64,000 bases of DNA from assembly GCA_037127255.1 (NCBI GenBank), contig JBANSL010000012.1, positions 22,268,615 to 22,332,614 of the forward strand. Direction: 5' to 3'. Of this stretch, positions 34,683 to 45,423 are shown one piece after another. The notes under the pieces were generated by a model. It was not told where the DNA came from. It saw nothing but the letters and a program-made list of their open reading frames with translations, and made no database searches. This stretch comes from Persicaria tinctoria. Its lineage: Eukaryota; Streptophyta; Magnoliopsida; Caryophyllales; Polygonaceae. How positions within the stretch are numbered: the stretch's first letter is position 1; every line of letters begins with the position of its first letter. The translations under genes and the position numbers were made by a program.

Positions 34683-36610
34683 TGTTGTAAGGAGAGAGAT
34701 CGAGTATGAAATATAAAATAAATCAAACCAGACTCAGGCCTCAGCAAATAAATACAAGACTCCTCCAATGCAGTAAGAGAAAGTCAGGATCGATCCACGA
34801 GGAAGCTTGTCAGCGTTTCTCAGATAGCTGTAAATCTCACAGACAGCAGCAGAACAGACACAGAAACACAGAAATAGAAACAGAAACTAAAAGAAACAAA
34901 TAATCCCAGCAAGGGCAACTAACCCGGCAAGGGTAACTGAAACAAAAAACAAATAAAAGAACTAGAAGACAGAAGTAAAATCAAAGCAAAACAAAGAACA
35001 AAGCAAATAACTCGACAGCAGCTAAGTCGACAACAGCAAAGTACTCGACCAAAGTACTCGATAGAGTCTTGTCGACACAGAAGTCCTCGACAAGATGTTC
35101 TCGACACAACAGCAGATCGACAAAAGAAAAAGAATTCGATTTCGACAAAAGAACTCGACGTCGACAAGAACTCGATATCGATAACGGATCTCGATCTCGA
35201 CAAGTAACAGAAAAGTAAATGCAAATGCTTTTTTTTCGAACGGAGAACACGAATTTCGATGAAATAAATCAATAAACTAAAGACTTCCAAGGCTAGGGTT
35301 TCAACACCACAACGATAACCATGCAAAACGACACATAAAGGCATAAAAGATCATGCTTTCCATCTTAAATAACTCTCGTTATTAACAAATAGGCATATAG
35401 AGGCTTTCGCATAAACCCTAATTGTTACTAACCCTTTTCACATAATTAATCCAAGTTGCATTAAATTCACTCTCGCTTCAATAATACAAACAAGGATCAC
35501 CTTCAACTCTCGCAAAAGAATCATGCTCTTAGGGATAGAAGACAAATCGCACGAAAATCTGACCTTTATCGCATCGCCTCACATGGCCACCGTCGGGCTC
35601 ACCCCAGCCCCAGAAGTGGGTGGACTACTCGCTCGTCATTGCAATGACAGACATTTGAATTGATGAAAAAGAACTAAATTGCATAAACTAAATTCAAAAG
35701 CCTTTACAATTCTGGCAATCAACTCTCGTAAATCGCCAAAACCTTAAAAACCTTAGAACTCCTAAACTACTACTTGTCTCTGAATTGAATTGTATGAAAA
35801 AGATACCTAATGCTCAGCCCCTAGGGCTTTATTTATAGTGCTCTAATCCCCGCTAATCTAGGATAGAACATCTATATCTTTATCTAAAACTATATCTAAA
35901 ACTTGAAAAGATGATATAATGTAATTAAATAAACTAGATAGACTAGGATTATATCTAATGTGTGGACATCTTCTTTGGTCTTGATAGATCTTGATAGACT
36001 TGGACAGAATCCGTCGAATCTTCACTTGCAAGTAATCTCTCTCTCGGACTTCTTCTCGATCTCGGACACTGGAGCTGCATCGACAAGTCTTCTCGACATG
36101 ACTCCTCGATATCGACAAAAGTTGTCGATGTCTAGAAGTTTCTTCGTCTGGTGCTTGTGCTCGACGTCTAGAACATTTGTCGATTTGGAAACTTGTCGAT
36201 GTCGAGTTCACTTCTCGACATCGAGTAGTTTTCTCAGCTTCCAGCTCTGTTCGTAAAACGCACTTTCCCGCTGCCTCGGTTGTCGGATTGACGCATATGA
36301 CCATGCGTTGGAAAGCTCTTTCCGAGGGCTACAACTCTCATGAAGACATCACAGCCTGATTCAGAATGATGAAAACCGGAAATTGGCCTTCTCTCCAGCT
36401 GCACCATTCTTGGCTTCTCCATGACTTTCCTTTAAGCTCCAAAATGCGTCCGATTTCTGCGAAATATAACAAAAACTTGTGTAGACCTCCATATATTGCA
36501 AATAAGTATAATTTACACAAATTTTGTATCATTCTAACCCAAATGTATGCAATGCATGCAGAAATCGATATAAAAGTAACTATAAAACATGGCAAATCAG
36601 GCTCACAACA
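34683..36610 (-). mobile_element. 5' LTR of T3 (LTR 'G')
   Basis: Type II LTR, 1928 bp, nearly identical to LTR F. TATA box (reverse complement) is at 35830-35837. TCGA palindromes lie at about 35010-35210 and 36010-36240. Confidence 0.85.
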
Positions 36611-36763
36611 AACACCCCATACTTAAGCTTGCTTGTCCTCAAGCAATACTTTTAATTGTCATTCAGGGGAAGAAATTAAAACTCTCAACATATCAGATTC
36701 ATTCTCATATAACCCTACAATCAATTACCATCTCCGAAAAGGTACTAGTGTCACAGATCCATG
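36611..36763 (-). mobile_element. Extra family T internal 3' end beyond T3
   Basis: This repeats 29683-29834 (polypurine tract and the AT-rich DNA before it), then breaks off at about 36763 into unrelated AT-rich sequence. It shows a second internal domain sharing LTR G, as expected after unequal recombination between tandem or nested copies. Confidence 0.75.
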
Positions 36764-37340
36764 TATGCTGCATTATGTCATCATTTTTTAACGTGAGAAA
36801 ACTCGTGGTAATATATTATCACTATCCTCGAAGCTTAGGATATTTTTATTACATTTAAAAGTTGAGGATATATTTTTACCATATTCCAAAGGTGCGGTAT
36901 TTTAATACGTTTTCCTTGATTAATTGATAGGAATGGATGAAGAATTCACAACCACGATTTTTGAATCCAGTGGACGAGACCTACTCTATTCATGTCAATT
37001 GTCAAGATCCTCATTCCTCAACGCCATTGCTTCATTCCTCAACTTTTTTTCATTGGTTGTTATAACTACCACAATTTTTTATTTTTTTGAGAACACAATT
37101 TTTTTTTCGTAGTTAGAAGAAAAATTCAATTTTAATCTTTGATATTTTCAAGGCTGGAGTGAGGCTAGGGGTTTCCATCTATTTGTTTATGCAAAATATT
37201 TTATAAATATAAAAATGCAACATAATAAAAATAAACAATAAAGTATATCGATCAGCATTTCCATTTGAAAAAAAAGTCAATTTTTTATAACAAAAAAAAA
37301 ACCCTCAAATTTGATGCACTAGAAATAAGATTTTGATTTT
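36764..37340. other. AT-rich intergenic DNA
   Basis: No gene, repeat family or RNA recognised. Confidence 0.5.
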
Positions 37341-37816
37341 TGTTATAATATTATTATATTGGAATGAATAAACACTAGAAATCGGTCCCTTGGAACCCCA
37401 ATAACACATCAGTTCATTCTCTTTTTCTCTTCTCTACTCTCTTTATTATCACACGTTATCAGCACGACTTGCTTGAAAGAGAGGATCGGCCGGTATACTA
37501 ATTGACCGAGGTGCAATATGCGATATGCATATGAATTACATTGCACATGTATGCAGTGACTTCCTACTGTCTTCGATCATTTTTTTCTTCTTATATTTCG
37601 TCACTATGTACGTTTACTTTTATTTTTACATACGTACCCTCTATCTCACATATATATATATATTATAAAATCCCCCGAAGCGGATAAAGTAACCTCAATA
37701 TCTGAAGTGATTGAATCAATCGAAGTTGTAGTATCCATTAAGTGAATATACAGTAATTTCAACCATAAAGTGTTGAATTAATCAAATTTTTCATATCTAA
37801 TTACTCAAACTTAATT
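37341..37816 (+). mobile_element. Decayed short-LTR element with hairpins (copy H1)
   Basis: 37341-37453 matches the LTR at 61295-61436 (start TGTTATAATATTATTATATT, end TTATTATCACA), lacking the segment that holds the TATA box. The shared primer-like CGTTATCAGCACGA follows. Downstream are inverted repeats with 8-nt loops: ATCC/GGAT (loop CCCGAAGC, 37674-37681), TCAATA/GATTGA with one mismatch (loop TCTGAAGT, 37701-37708), TTCAAC/GTTGAA (loop CATAAAGT, 37764-37771) and AATTA/TAATT (loop CTCAAACT, 37804-37811). It is a degraded relative of the array at the right edge. No coding frame. Confidence 0.65.
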
Positions 37817-38299
37817 TCATTTGAAAACTCACTGAATGGAATAGGACCACCTCGAGTTGGTGGATTTCATCAAATGTAAACCATTCAACTAAACTTCACA
37901 ACGATTTAAAATCTATTTACTTTTTTATTTACAAAAATATATTCTATCATTTGAAAAAAATATTGAATTGTCTACTTTTCTTTTTTTTTGAGAAAAAATT
38001 GTCTACTTTTCACACGCTTTTTTTTTTTGATTCAAATTTCACACGCTTTTTAATGATAATAAAATTATATACTCCGTAAAATATTAATTTTTTTAATAAT
38101 TTCATATTTAGTAGTAATAAGTTTAAATTTATTTTTAAAGTTTTAATATTTTATATAATTTTTTATCTAATCTTTTAATGTACAGTAAAATAATATATTT
38201 AGAAGTATATGTTATTATTATGAGATCAACCCTTTAACTAAAGAGTAGGTATGTGTGGATACGGAAACCAACAAGAAACGTGGGCGATTGAATATGATT
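37817..38299. other. AT-rich intergenic DNA
   Basis: No gene recognised. CCACC/GGTGG around TCGAGTT at about 37847-37863 may be a further hairpin of copy H1. Confidence 0.4.
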
Positions 38300-38736
38300 T
38301 TTTTTTTTTTGATTAGGTAAAAATTCGAAGTTCAGACAAGTCTGACTCAACGAGAGGCCGACAAGTCGGTAAGTGGCGAACCATCAAGCATACAACCTAA
38401 CAATACAGAAATACAGAAAACAAGCGAAATGAAACAAGCACAAAAAGCTCTACAACAAAATGACTCAAGAAGACCGACTCCCAAGAGGATGAAGAAGCCG
38501 TCAAAGAACGAAGCCAAGCACCACCGAAACAGTGGCACCGCGGGCCAGCGGTACAACAGGACTCTATCTCCTGTGGGTAGTGCAGACGAACTCCAAGGAA
38601 ACTCAATCCCGGATACTGAGTCCCCCTGAGCGCACCACCTCGACCCCAGCCAGTCCCGACTCCAGACTCCACGCCTCCAGCCAATCAGAAGATCTCCTAG
38701 AAACATCCGAAGCAGAGCCGCATGAAGCTTGAACAA
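38300..38736 (-). mobile_element. Possible LINE 3' end, minus strand
   Basis: A run of T at about 38298-38310 would be the poly(A) tail on the minus strand. The open minus-strand frame adjoining it (38347-38736) encodes a Leu/Cys/Phe-rich peptide with no recognisable catalytic motif. The assignment rests on the tail and the frame only, and no target duplication was identified. Confidence 0.3.
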
Positions 38737-38950
38737 AACGTCAATAAGATTTTCTCTACAAGAAAACAGTCAAACCCTTGTAGGATTTAATCAAACCCTT
38801 TTGGGTGAGTTTACTCAACCCAATGAAGCCCTTCCGGACTAATTCCTTGGGAGGGTTATGAAAGGTATGTATAGCCAAGCAAAGATTAAACCATATATAT
38901 AAATGCAAAGGGGGATTATATATAAAAATATAAATATACTAGTGTGATAC

Positions 38951-38966
38951 CCGCGCCATGGCGCGG
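38951..38966. repeat. Helitron-like terminal palindrome
   Basis: CCGCGCCATGGCGCGG is a perfect 16-bp palindrome preceded by TACTAGTGTGATAC in AT-rich DNA. Related versions occur at about 39300-39315 (degenerate, also followed by TTGCGATGGAAAAAA) and 47181-47194. GC palindromes just inside a TACTA...ATACC end resemble plant Helitron 5' termini. The matching 3' end was not identified. Confidence 0.4.
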
Positions 38967-41900
38967 TTGCGATGGAAAAAAAAAAGAATATATAATATTT
39001 ATTATAAGGAATGACCAAATAAAATATAAATAAATGTTTGGAAAGTATAAAACAACAAAATTATTATTGAACGACATGTGTTTAGAAAAGGCATAGATGG
39101 AGTTTGTGATGTAGGCTTCATCCATGCAAATCCTGGAAAAAAATATTGATGAATACAAATTGATGAATTTGTATGATAGAGATGGTAAATAATAAATGAT
39201 ATAAAAAAAATGTAAATATAAAAAGTTTAATAATGAACCAAAATGTGTAACTTATTACTTACATAAAGAAGACAAATCAGTTATAATTTAGGATGAAACC
39301 CGCATCATGGCGCGCTTGCGATGGAAAAAAAATTAGAATATAAAAAAATTATTATAAAGAATTATAACTTAATGAGCAATTGTATCTCATAAAGTAATAT
39401 ATCCAACGGTCAAAAGCCATCCCAAAAGTGATGCCATTTTGGATGATAAAAATATTATTTTCTTCTAATATTCTTTAGAGCATAAATCATGATCCCCTTC
39501 TCCTTATCAAGAATGTGAAATACCTTAATATTAGAAGTCTTCAGCTTCCATTCAAGATCAACACGTTGTGTCTTTAAGTAAAAAAAATTACTTAACAAAA
39601 CTACAAAGAAAATTATTAGACAAAATGTCAATCATCATCATTATTTCGTATTGTTCATTTAGCTTTTGATTTTAAGTAATGAAATTGTCATTGAATAAAC
39701 CCAACAAAACTAAACCACTGTGTTGAGTAGCTAAACCATATACCACTGTGTTGAGTAGCTAACCATATACCATTAATATACAATTAGTAAAATCAATTCC
39801 ATTAAAAATTTACTTTGTGAAGGGATTGAGAAGAAGGAAAAAAACAGCAGTATAATAGATCATTAAATGCATCAATTAAAAGGAGAAATTCAATATTGTG
39901 ATGAAAAAGAAATCTGGAAGAAGAAAAAAAGAGAAGAAATTTTTTTTATTATAAGGAATAACAACATAGACTTAATAACAGCAGTATAGTTGACTACTAA
40001 ATACATAAATTAGGGGATATCAGTATTGCATTCATGACCATCAATACCGAGCTCTTCCGATTTCTTCAGCAACAAATTTTGCCTGGCAGAGTTTAAAAGT
40101 CTTCTCGACTGTAAAAGCATACAACAATATTGCAATTAAACATTCTAATTCTAAGAGTAACTTCAATCCCTGTTTCATGCTAGTATACTATAACTTTATT
40201 CATGAGCGAGATATCAGTTAGAACATTTTTTTCCCATTTGCTTGAATTGAACAAATGGAAACTGGTCACATATAACTTTTAGCGTTACCCTCTGTTCTAG
40301 AATATGTTGGATTTAGCACGGAAATGTCATCCAGAACATGATTAAACTACATTATTCCACAATAATCAAGGAAAAGGAATAGCATCTCAAAATAATTGAA
40401 CTCTGCAGTATGCCACAAACAAAGATAAGATGTACTGTACAACACATTTGGTATTGCAAAATTTTCACAAAAGATCAAAACTCCTTAAACTATTGAAAAG
40501 AAAAGAAGAAAACAATAACAAATGAGCATTTGAACGGGCTTTTTACCAGGACTTTAAATGCCAGAAAACTCATATCCTTGGAGCTAACAAATTCATGAGC
40601 AATGCTCCTCCTTAGGGGCATCGATTTCTCTATAAGCCAAAAACCTTCCATATATCACTCAGCTTGATTCTAGGTGATGTAATAAGAGGCTCATCAATTG
40701 CAACCTTCAAGCATGTCCCGGGCAAAGAAACGTCCTAAACCTAAGACATCAAATGAGATCATCACTAAAGGAATCACGGGTACATGCAATCAAATTGTCC
40801 CTAAACAATGCTCGGCTCAACCATATTGTCCAAAATGAGCGTTAAACAGCAACCAAAAACAAATATGAAAAGTATTAGACCTGAAGGCTTGCCCAGTACA
40901 TGCACTTGCTGATAGCAGCTCAGCCCAAAAATTTGCTGCTCTTTTATACACTCGTTAGAAATATACACTGTGAAGGGATTTAGAAGGAGAAACAAACAGT
41001 TAAGTGATTCGAAAGAAATATCATAACCGAAAGAAACAGAAACAACAGGTTAACACAACAACAGAATAACTGAAAGAAACATCATAAGGCTAAGGTGTAT
41101 AAAACTATCTTATATAAAGCATAAAAATATTTAATTAATTGAAAGCATATAAAGAATAGCCCACGACAAATATGTCAGCATTTTATTGTCATATTAAACC
41201 TCCTACAACATATGCAGTATTGAGGCCTTTTTATATATTGATCTGGAAGAAGGCTAAGGTGCATGAAATATTTGGCACAAGGGCGTCACAAAAAAAATAA
41301 AAAATGAACTAAATGATTTCAATTAAAGGGGTTACAGCATTTCCAACTGAGGCAAAAATAAATAGTGTTTCAAACAAAGGCTTGGATTCACATTTTCTCC
41401 CTAGGAATAATAATTTACTGAAAACTAAATAATAGTCCCAATGTAGAGAGGAGGAAAAGAAAAAGAAAAGTAAGTCCACAATACAAAAAACAGTAACGGA
41501 AGATGAAAATTTAAAAAGCATTCCATTAAAAGAACGATCACAAAGAATCAAACAAACAAAATAATGTGAACGTTATCAATGCAATAAACAATTTATAGAT
41601 GCTGAATTACAAAGAATGTATTATATAAAAGAATCAAGGAAACTGAATAACCAATTGAAAGTAGCCAATGTTTAGTTATTTAGCATAAATGAAATAGTAC
41701 CTCAAACAATCTAACAAAATACTTTATGAGATGTTACTCCTAATGGGTTAGTCGTATAACAGGCTCTGGCACAGGGGAAAGCACTCAATCTAACATCCGG
41801 TACCCTGTCAGAAAACATTTGATGCAGTGACAAACAAAATTAGATAAGCTTAATTTATAGAAAAGAATGGAAATTGAATTAGCTAAAGCTGAATTTTACA

Positions 41901-42175
41901 ACAAAATTAAAGCGAAATTTGGTAAACAGATTTGAAGAAGACAATTATAGATGTTGAAGAAAACAACTGAAATACAAAAGTGGGTTTAGGAAAAAAATTA
42001 AAAAACAGAAAGGATAGTCAACGAATTACCAAAACCAGGTCATATAAAACTGAAAGCCAAAATTGAATTCTCTCCTGAAATTCGCATATAAATTCTCAAG
42101 TTCAAGCAAAATAGTCAATGAAATATCATGATAGGCATAAATTTATCACGATTGAATTCTAAATTCAAGCTAAAA
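38967..42175. other. AT-rich intergenic DNA with a duplicated segment
   Basis: No coding gene recognised. A segment of about 110 bp at about 40760-40866 recurs with substitutions at about 42220-42330 (shared core AAACAATGCTCGGCT). 39298-39330 repeats the GC palindrome context of 38951 in decayed form. The short ORFs have no recognisable domains. Confidence 0.5.
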
Positions 42176-42212
42176 ATCCCCAAATGTCTCCAACCCTGAG
42201 ACATTTGGGGAT
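42176..42212. repeat. Perfect 15-bp hairpin
   Basis: ATCCCCAAATGTCTC (42176-42190) and GAGACATTTGGGGAT (42198-42212) are exact reverse complements around a 7-nt loop CAACCCT. It lies just before one copy of the 110-bp duplicated segment. It could be an element end or a small foldback. Confidence 0.75.
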
Positions 42213-43249
42213 CAACTAATATCATTGCTAAAGGAATCACTGGTACATGCAGTCAAATTGTCCCTAAACAATGCTCGGCTAAACCAAATTGTCCAAAATG
42301 AGCGTTAAACAGCACTCAAAAACAAATATGCAAAGCCCGAAATTAGATAACTTATAGAAGCCAAAAAACAGATGAAACCCTAGATTAAAAAAAGAAAAAG
42401 AAAAAGAGGGAAGCAAAAGCTTGATAAACCAAAAATTACAGTTCAAACTAAAGGGAACAGAACGGCGTACCTGAATTAGGTATGTTGAAGGCAAGAGCGG
42501 GGAGTTTGTCGGAGAATGCTGGTGAACATGTTAGCGTTGCGCAGTGGCTGGAGATGGTGGAAGGGAAGGTTCTCTCCACTGGAGCACAAATTGAAGCAGA
42601 AACCAAAGTAGAAAGGCATATGGCAAAATCATGATCTTAATCAACTTTAGGGGTATAAATTTGAAACCACATACAAATTGAAGCAGAAACCAAAGGGGAA
42701 AGGTATATGGTAACTCAAACATTCATAGGTGAAATATATTCATAATGCTAATACCAACTATAATTCACTTGCATTCAAGCTATGTTTACCAAATTAGATC
42801 TGGCCAAAATCGTAAAGCCTAGCTGAGTGAAAAAAAATTTATACAAAAATCCAATCAAATTTATACCATTAATTCAAATTTGCAATAGAATAAAAATCAA
42901 AATTGAGTTAAAATTAAAATGAAACCGATTCAACCAAAACCGAAGATTCGATACTTTATCAAACCTGACATCGTTCTGAACTGAAATGACTCAAATCAAA
43001 GTGACCTGACTCAAGCCTAAACACACTTGATCCAATCAATTTCCACTTAACCAACTGAAATTTAGAGCATACTAAAACTGAAATTTTAACAATTCAAATG
43101 AGCACAACAGTTCAGCGCAATTATAGCAAGTAAACTTGAAATTGAATCGAAAAATGCAAAATTCCTACCAAATACAAAGAAATGAAAGCATTGATGCCAG
43201 ATCTGATAAGAACACAAACATTCGAAGAGAATAACAATGAAAGATAGTG
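42213..43249. other. Intergenic DNA
   Basis: No gene recognised beyond the duplicated segment at its left end. A further short duplication (AAATTGAAGCAGAAACCAAA, about 42587 and 42677) is present. Confidence 0.45.
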
Positions 43250-44130
43250 GGAGTTAGAGGGAGAGAGAAAGAAACCTTGACAATTCGACGAAGGTAGTGA
43301 GGGAAGACGGGATTGGGAGGGCAAGAGGAGGAAGCGGAGGATGGAACGCGCCACTTGGAAGGGCGAACCAGAGGAAGACGGGATTGAGAGGGCGAACCAG
43401 CGGAGCTATTCACTCTCTGTAGAAGGTCAATTTCCATGGCAAAACCTGGAAACAAAAAGGGGAAAAACTAATTGTTGAAATTGAAGATACACGGAGAAAG
43501 ATGGAGATGGGGAGGCAGTCTATCTTCGGCAGAGGAAGAAGACAACATCATGAGGCGGGTTAACTTCGGCAGAGGAGGAAGACGAAGGTCCGACGGCCGA
43601 AGCACCCCATGATCGACCTCGGTGAAGGAGAAATTAACCTAGGGTTCTTGCCAAATTGTGTCCAAACCTAGAAACACCAAGAGGGAAAACTAATTACTGA
43701 AACTGAAGATCCGCGGAGAAAGATGGAGATGGGGAGGCGGTCTAACCTCGGCGGAGGAAGGAGAGGAAGTCTTGGGCAACATGGAGTCGGCTTAGGAGGA
43801 ACTGGCAGAGGGAAGGAGGAGTTTCGTCCTACGATTCAGTAGAGGCAGGAAGGAAGGGGTCGCGATTGGAATTACTAACCTTAACGTTGTTGGGAGGGCG
43901 AGAGGAGGAAGCGGCGGAGGGGCGAGCCGCGTGAGGAGGAAGACGGGTTGGAAACGCAGGCAAATGATCCCGGAGCGTCTAACCTTGCCGGCGGAGGAGT
44001 AAGAGAGAAGGAACGGAGCCGGAACCAGAGGAGGAAGCGGAGGACGGGATTGGCAGGGCGAGAGGAGGAAGCGGCGGAGGGGCGAGCCGCGTGAGGAGGA
44101 AGACGGGTTGGAATTGGAAACGCTAGCAAA
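43250..44130. repeat. Purine-rich degenerate repeat region
   Basis: GAGGAAG-rich sequence with internal duplications: about 61 bp at 43891-43951 recurs at 44051-44111 (offset 160), and AGATGGAGATGGGGAGGC recurs at about 43500 and 43724. Minus-strand frames give low-complexity Ser/Pro/Arg peptides that I regard as non-coding. Confidence 0.55.
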
Positions 44131-44306
44131 TGAACCCTAGCAGGATTGGGGCAAAGAGTGACGTGGGAGAAAAAAAAATGTAAATAAAAAAAAAGTAAAA
44201 GGTGATTGGCTCGGGAGGAGTGAATTGCAGAGAGATCGCCACCTAAGCCCAAGGTATACGAAATTAAGAAGGTATATAGATATAACACCCTGTTTTTTTT
44301 TGGTGT

Positions 44307-44456
44307 GGTTATATACACCACAAATCACAAGGCTGAAAATGCACGTCCTTAAGGACGTGCAAGCCTTGTGACTACTTAACTTTTTAAAAAAATTAATTAA
44401 CCCTTTTTAACCATGCACGTCCTTAAGAACGTGCATGATTTGAGGTGTATATAGCC
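44307..44456. mobile_element. MITE with ACGT-CCTTAAGG palindromes, copy 1
   Basis: The ends GGTTATATACACCACAAATC (44307-44326) and GATTTGAGGTGTATATAGCC (44437-44456) are inverted repeats with two mismatches. Inside are a perfect 22-bp palindrome centred on CCTTAAGG (44340-44361) and a second with one mismatch (44414-44435). No coding capacity. A second copy is at 50086-50235. Confidence 0.8.
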
Positions 44457-45159
44457 AACACGTTTTTTTTTCCCTTTCAGGCTCCTTTGGCCCAAGACAG
44501 GGCCTTGGGCCCAAAGAAAGACACCACATGCCCTATTCAAAACACCTCGGGCCACCTTCGGGCCCAAGGAGAACTTGGAATACCGGCCGAGGAGTACAGA
44601 CGGAGATTGAACGCCACCGAAGACAACTAGAAGGCGAAGATTAAACGCCACCGAAGACAACTAGAAGGCCGCCAGCGAATCGCCGAGGGCACCTCCAAGA
44701 AACCCCGGCAGAGGGAAGAACACGACCAGCCACCCTAAAAGGCGACCGACGATTGCTAGCCGACGAGCTACAGGTCGGAGCACCAGGATGCGGCGGTGCC
44801 ATTGCCAGGCGCCGTTGACAGTGAGAACCGAGGAGGCAAGCGCCCCTCCAACCCACCGAAGAGGAGGCAGCCCGGACAACAGAACGATTTGGGTTTTATC
44901 GTTCGAGACGCGCGGGGGTAGTCGAACCAGTGGGAGGAAATAGGGATGTCGATGCCCAAATCCGGACCTGAACAAAGATGAATGCGGGGAAATAAACACG
45001 AATCTACTAAAGCCCCATCTAAAAAACGTATTAGGTCGAAGTCCGAGATCTGATTTCGGAGTTAAGGTTTACTATTCATTTTCTTCCTCAAATTACCCCT
45101 CGCCGGAGCAAGGCATGGCGGCAGCGCAACGGTCGGCTGAGGCTGGAGGTGGGTTGAAG
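44457..45159. other. GC-richer unassigned DNA
   Basis: No gene recognised. A duplicated GCCACCGAAGACAACTAGAAG lies at about 44610 and 44647. Minus-strand frames here look like chance ORFs in GC-rich DNA. Confidence 0.4.
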
Positions 45160-45239
45160 CGGCCGAAGCCGGGATAAGGCGGCCGAAGCCGGAGTAGAAT
45201 AGCCAAAGCCGGAGTAGAACGGCCTGAGCCGGGATTGAA
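45160..45239 (+). repeat. 20-bp minisatellite
   Basis: Four 20-bp units start at 45160, 45180, 45200 and 45220 (consensus CGGCCGAAGCCGGAGTAGAA), with a weaker fifth just before them. Confidence 0.8.
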
Positions 45240-45353
45240 GCTCATTCTCTTTAGAAAATCTAGAGAGAGAAGAGAGTTTTTCTCAACCACGTTTGTTCAA
45301 TTGAATATGATTTGTTGTATAAAGAAAAGGGTAAATTATATAAAACCACCCTT

Positions 45354-45356
<3 letters not shown>

Positions 45357-45421
<65 letters not shown>
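45357..45421. repeat. (AT)n microsatellite, about 32 units
   Basis: Uninterrupted AT dinucleotides over about 64 bp. It can form cruciform DNA and its length is prone to assembly error. Confidence 0.95.

Positions 45422-45423
<2 letters not shown>

Larger units (their letters stand above)
27742..36610 (-). mobile_element. Family T element T3, structurally complete, non-autonomous
   Basis: In the minus-strand direction: 5' LTR (36610-34683), 3-bp gap, tRNA-Asp primer site, open gag-pro ORF (34599-31354), 3' non-coding region with both polypurine tracts, 3' LTR (29682-27742). Total length is 8869 bp with about 5.0 kb internal. By eye the LTRs differ by one 13-bp indel and about five substitutions over about 1.93 kb, indicating recent insertion. 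No RT or integrase core is encoded, as in TR-GAG-type elements, so movement would need enzymes from an Athila-type helper. Outside the 5' LTR (36611-36763) the sequence continues as family T internal DNA, so T3 is part of a tandem arrangement and no target duplication is visible. Confidence 0.85.

Noticed and set aside
38347..38736. Minus-strand open frame of 129 codons considered as a host gene.
   Set aside because: No domain, low-complexity composition and an adjoining T-run make a retroposon fragment more likely. Kept only as a low-confidence LINE-like feature.
43121..44321. Several minus-strand frames rich in Ser, Pro and Arg.
   Set aside because: They come from purine-rich degenerate repeats on the + strand. 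No start context or domain, and the duplicated blocks change frame.
44308..44456. Strong palindromes considered as transcription terminators or microRNA precursors.
   Set aside because: They lie within matching terminal inverted repeats and recur at 50086-50235 with the same architecture, which fits a MITE better. Bacterial-type terminators do not apply in a plant genome.
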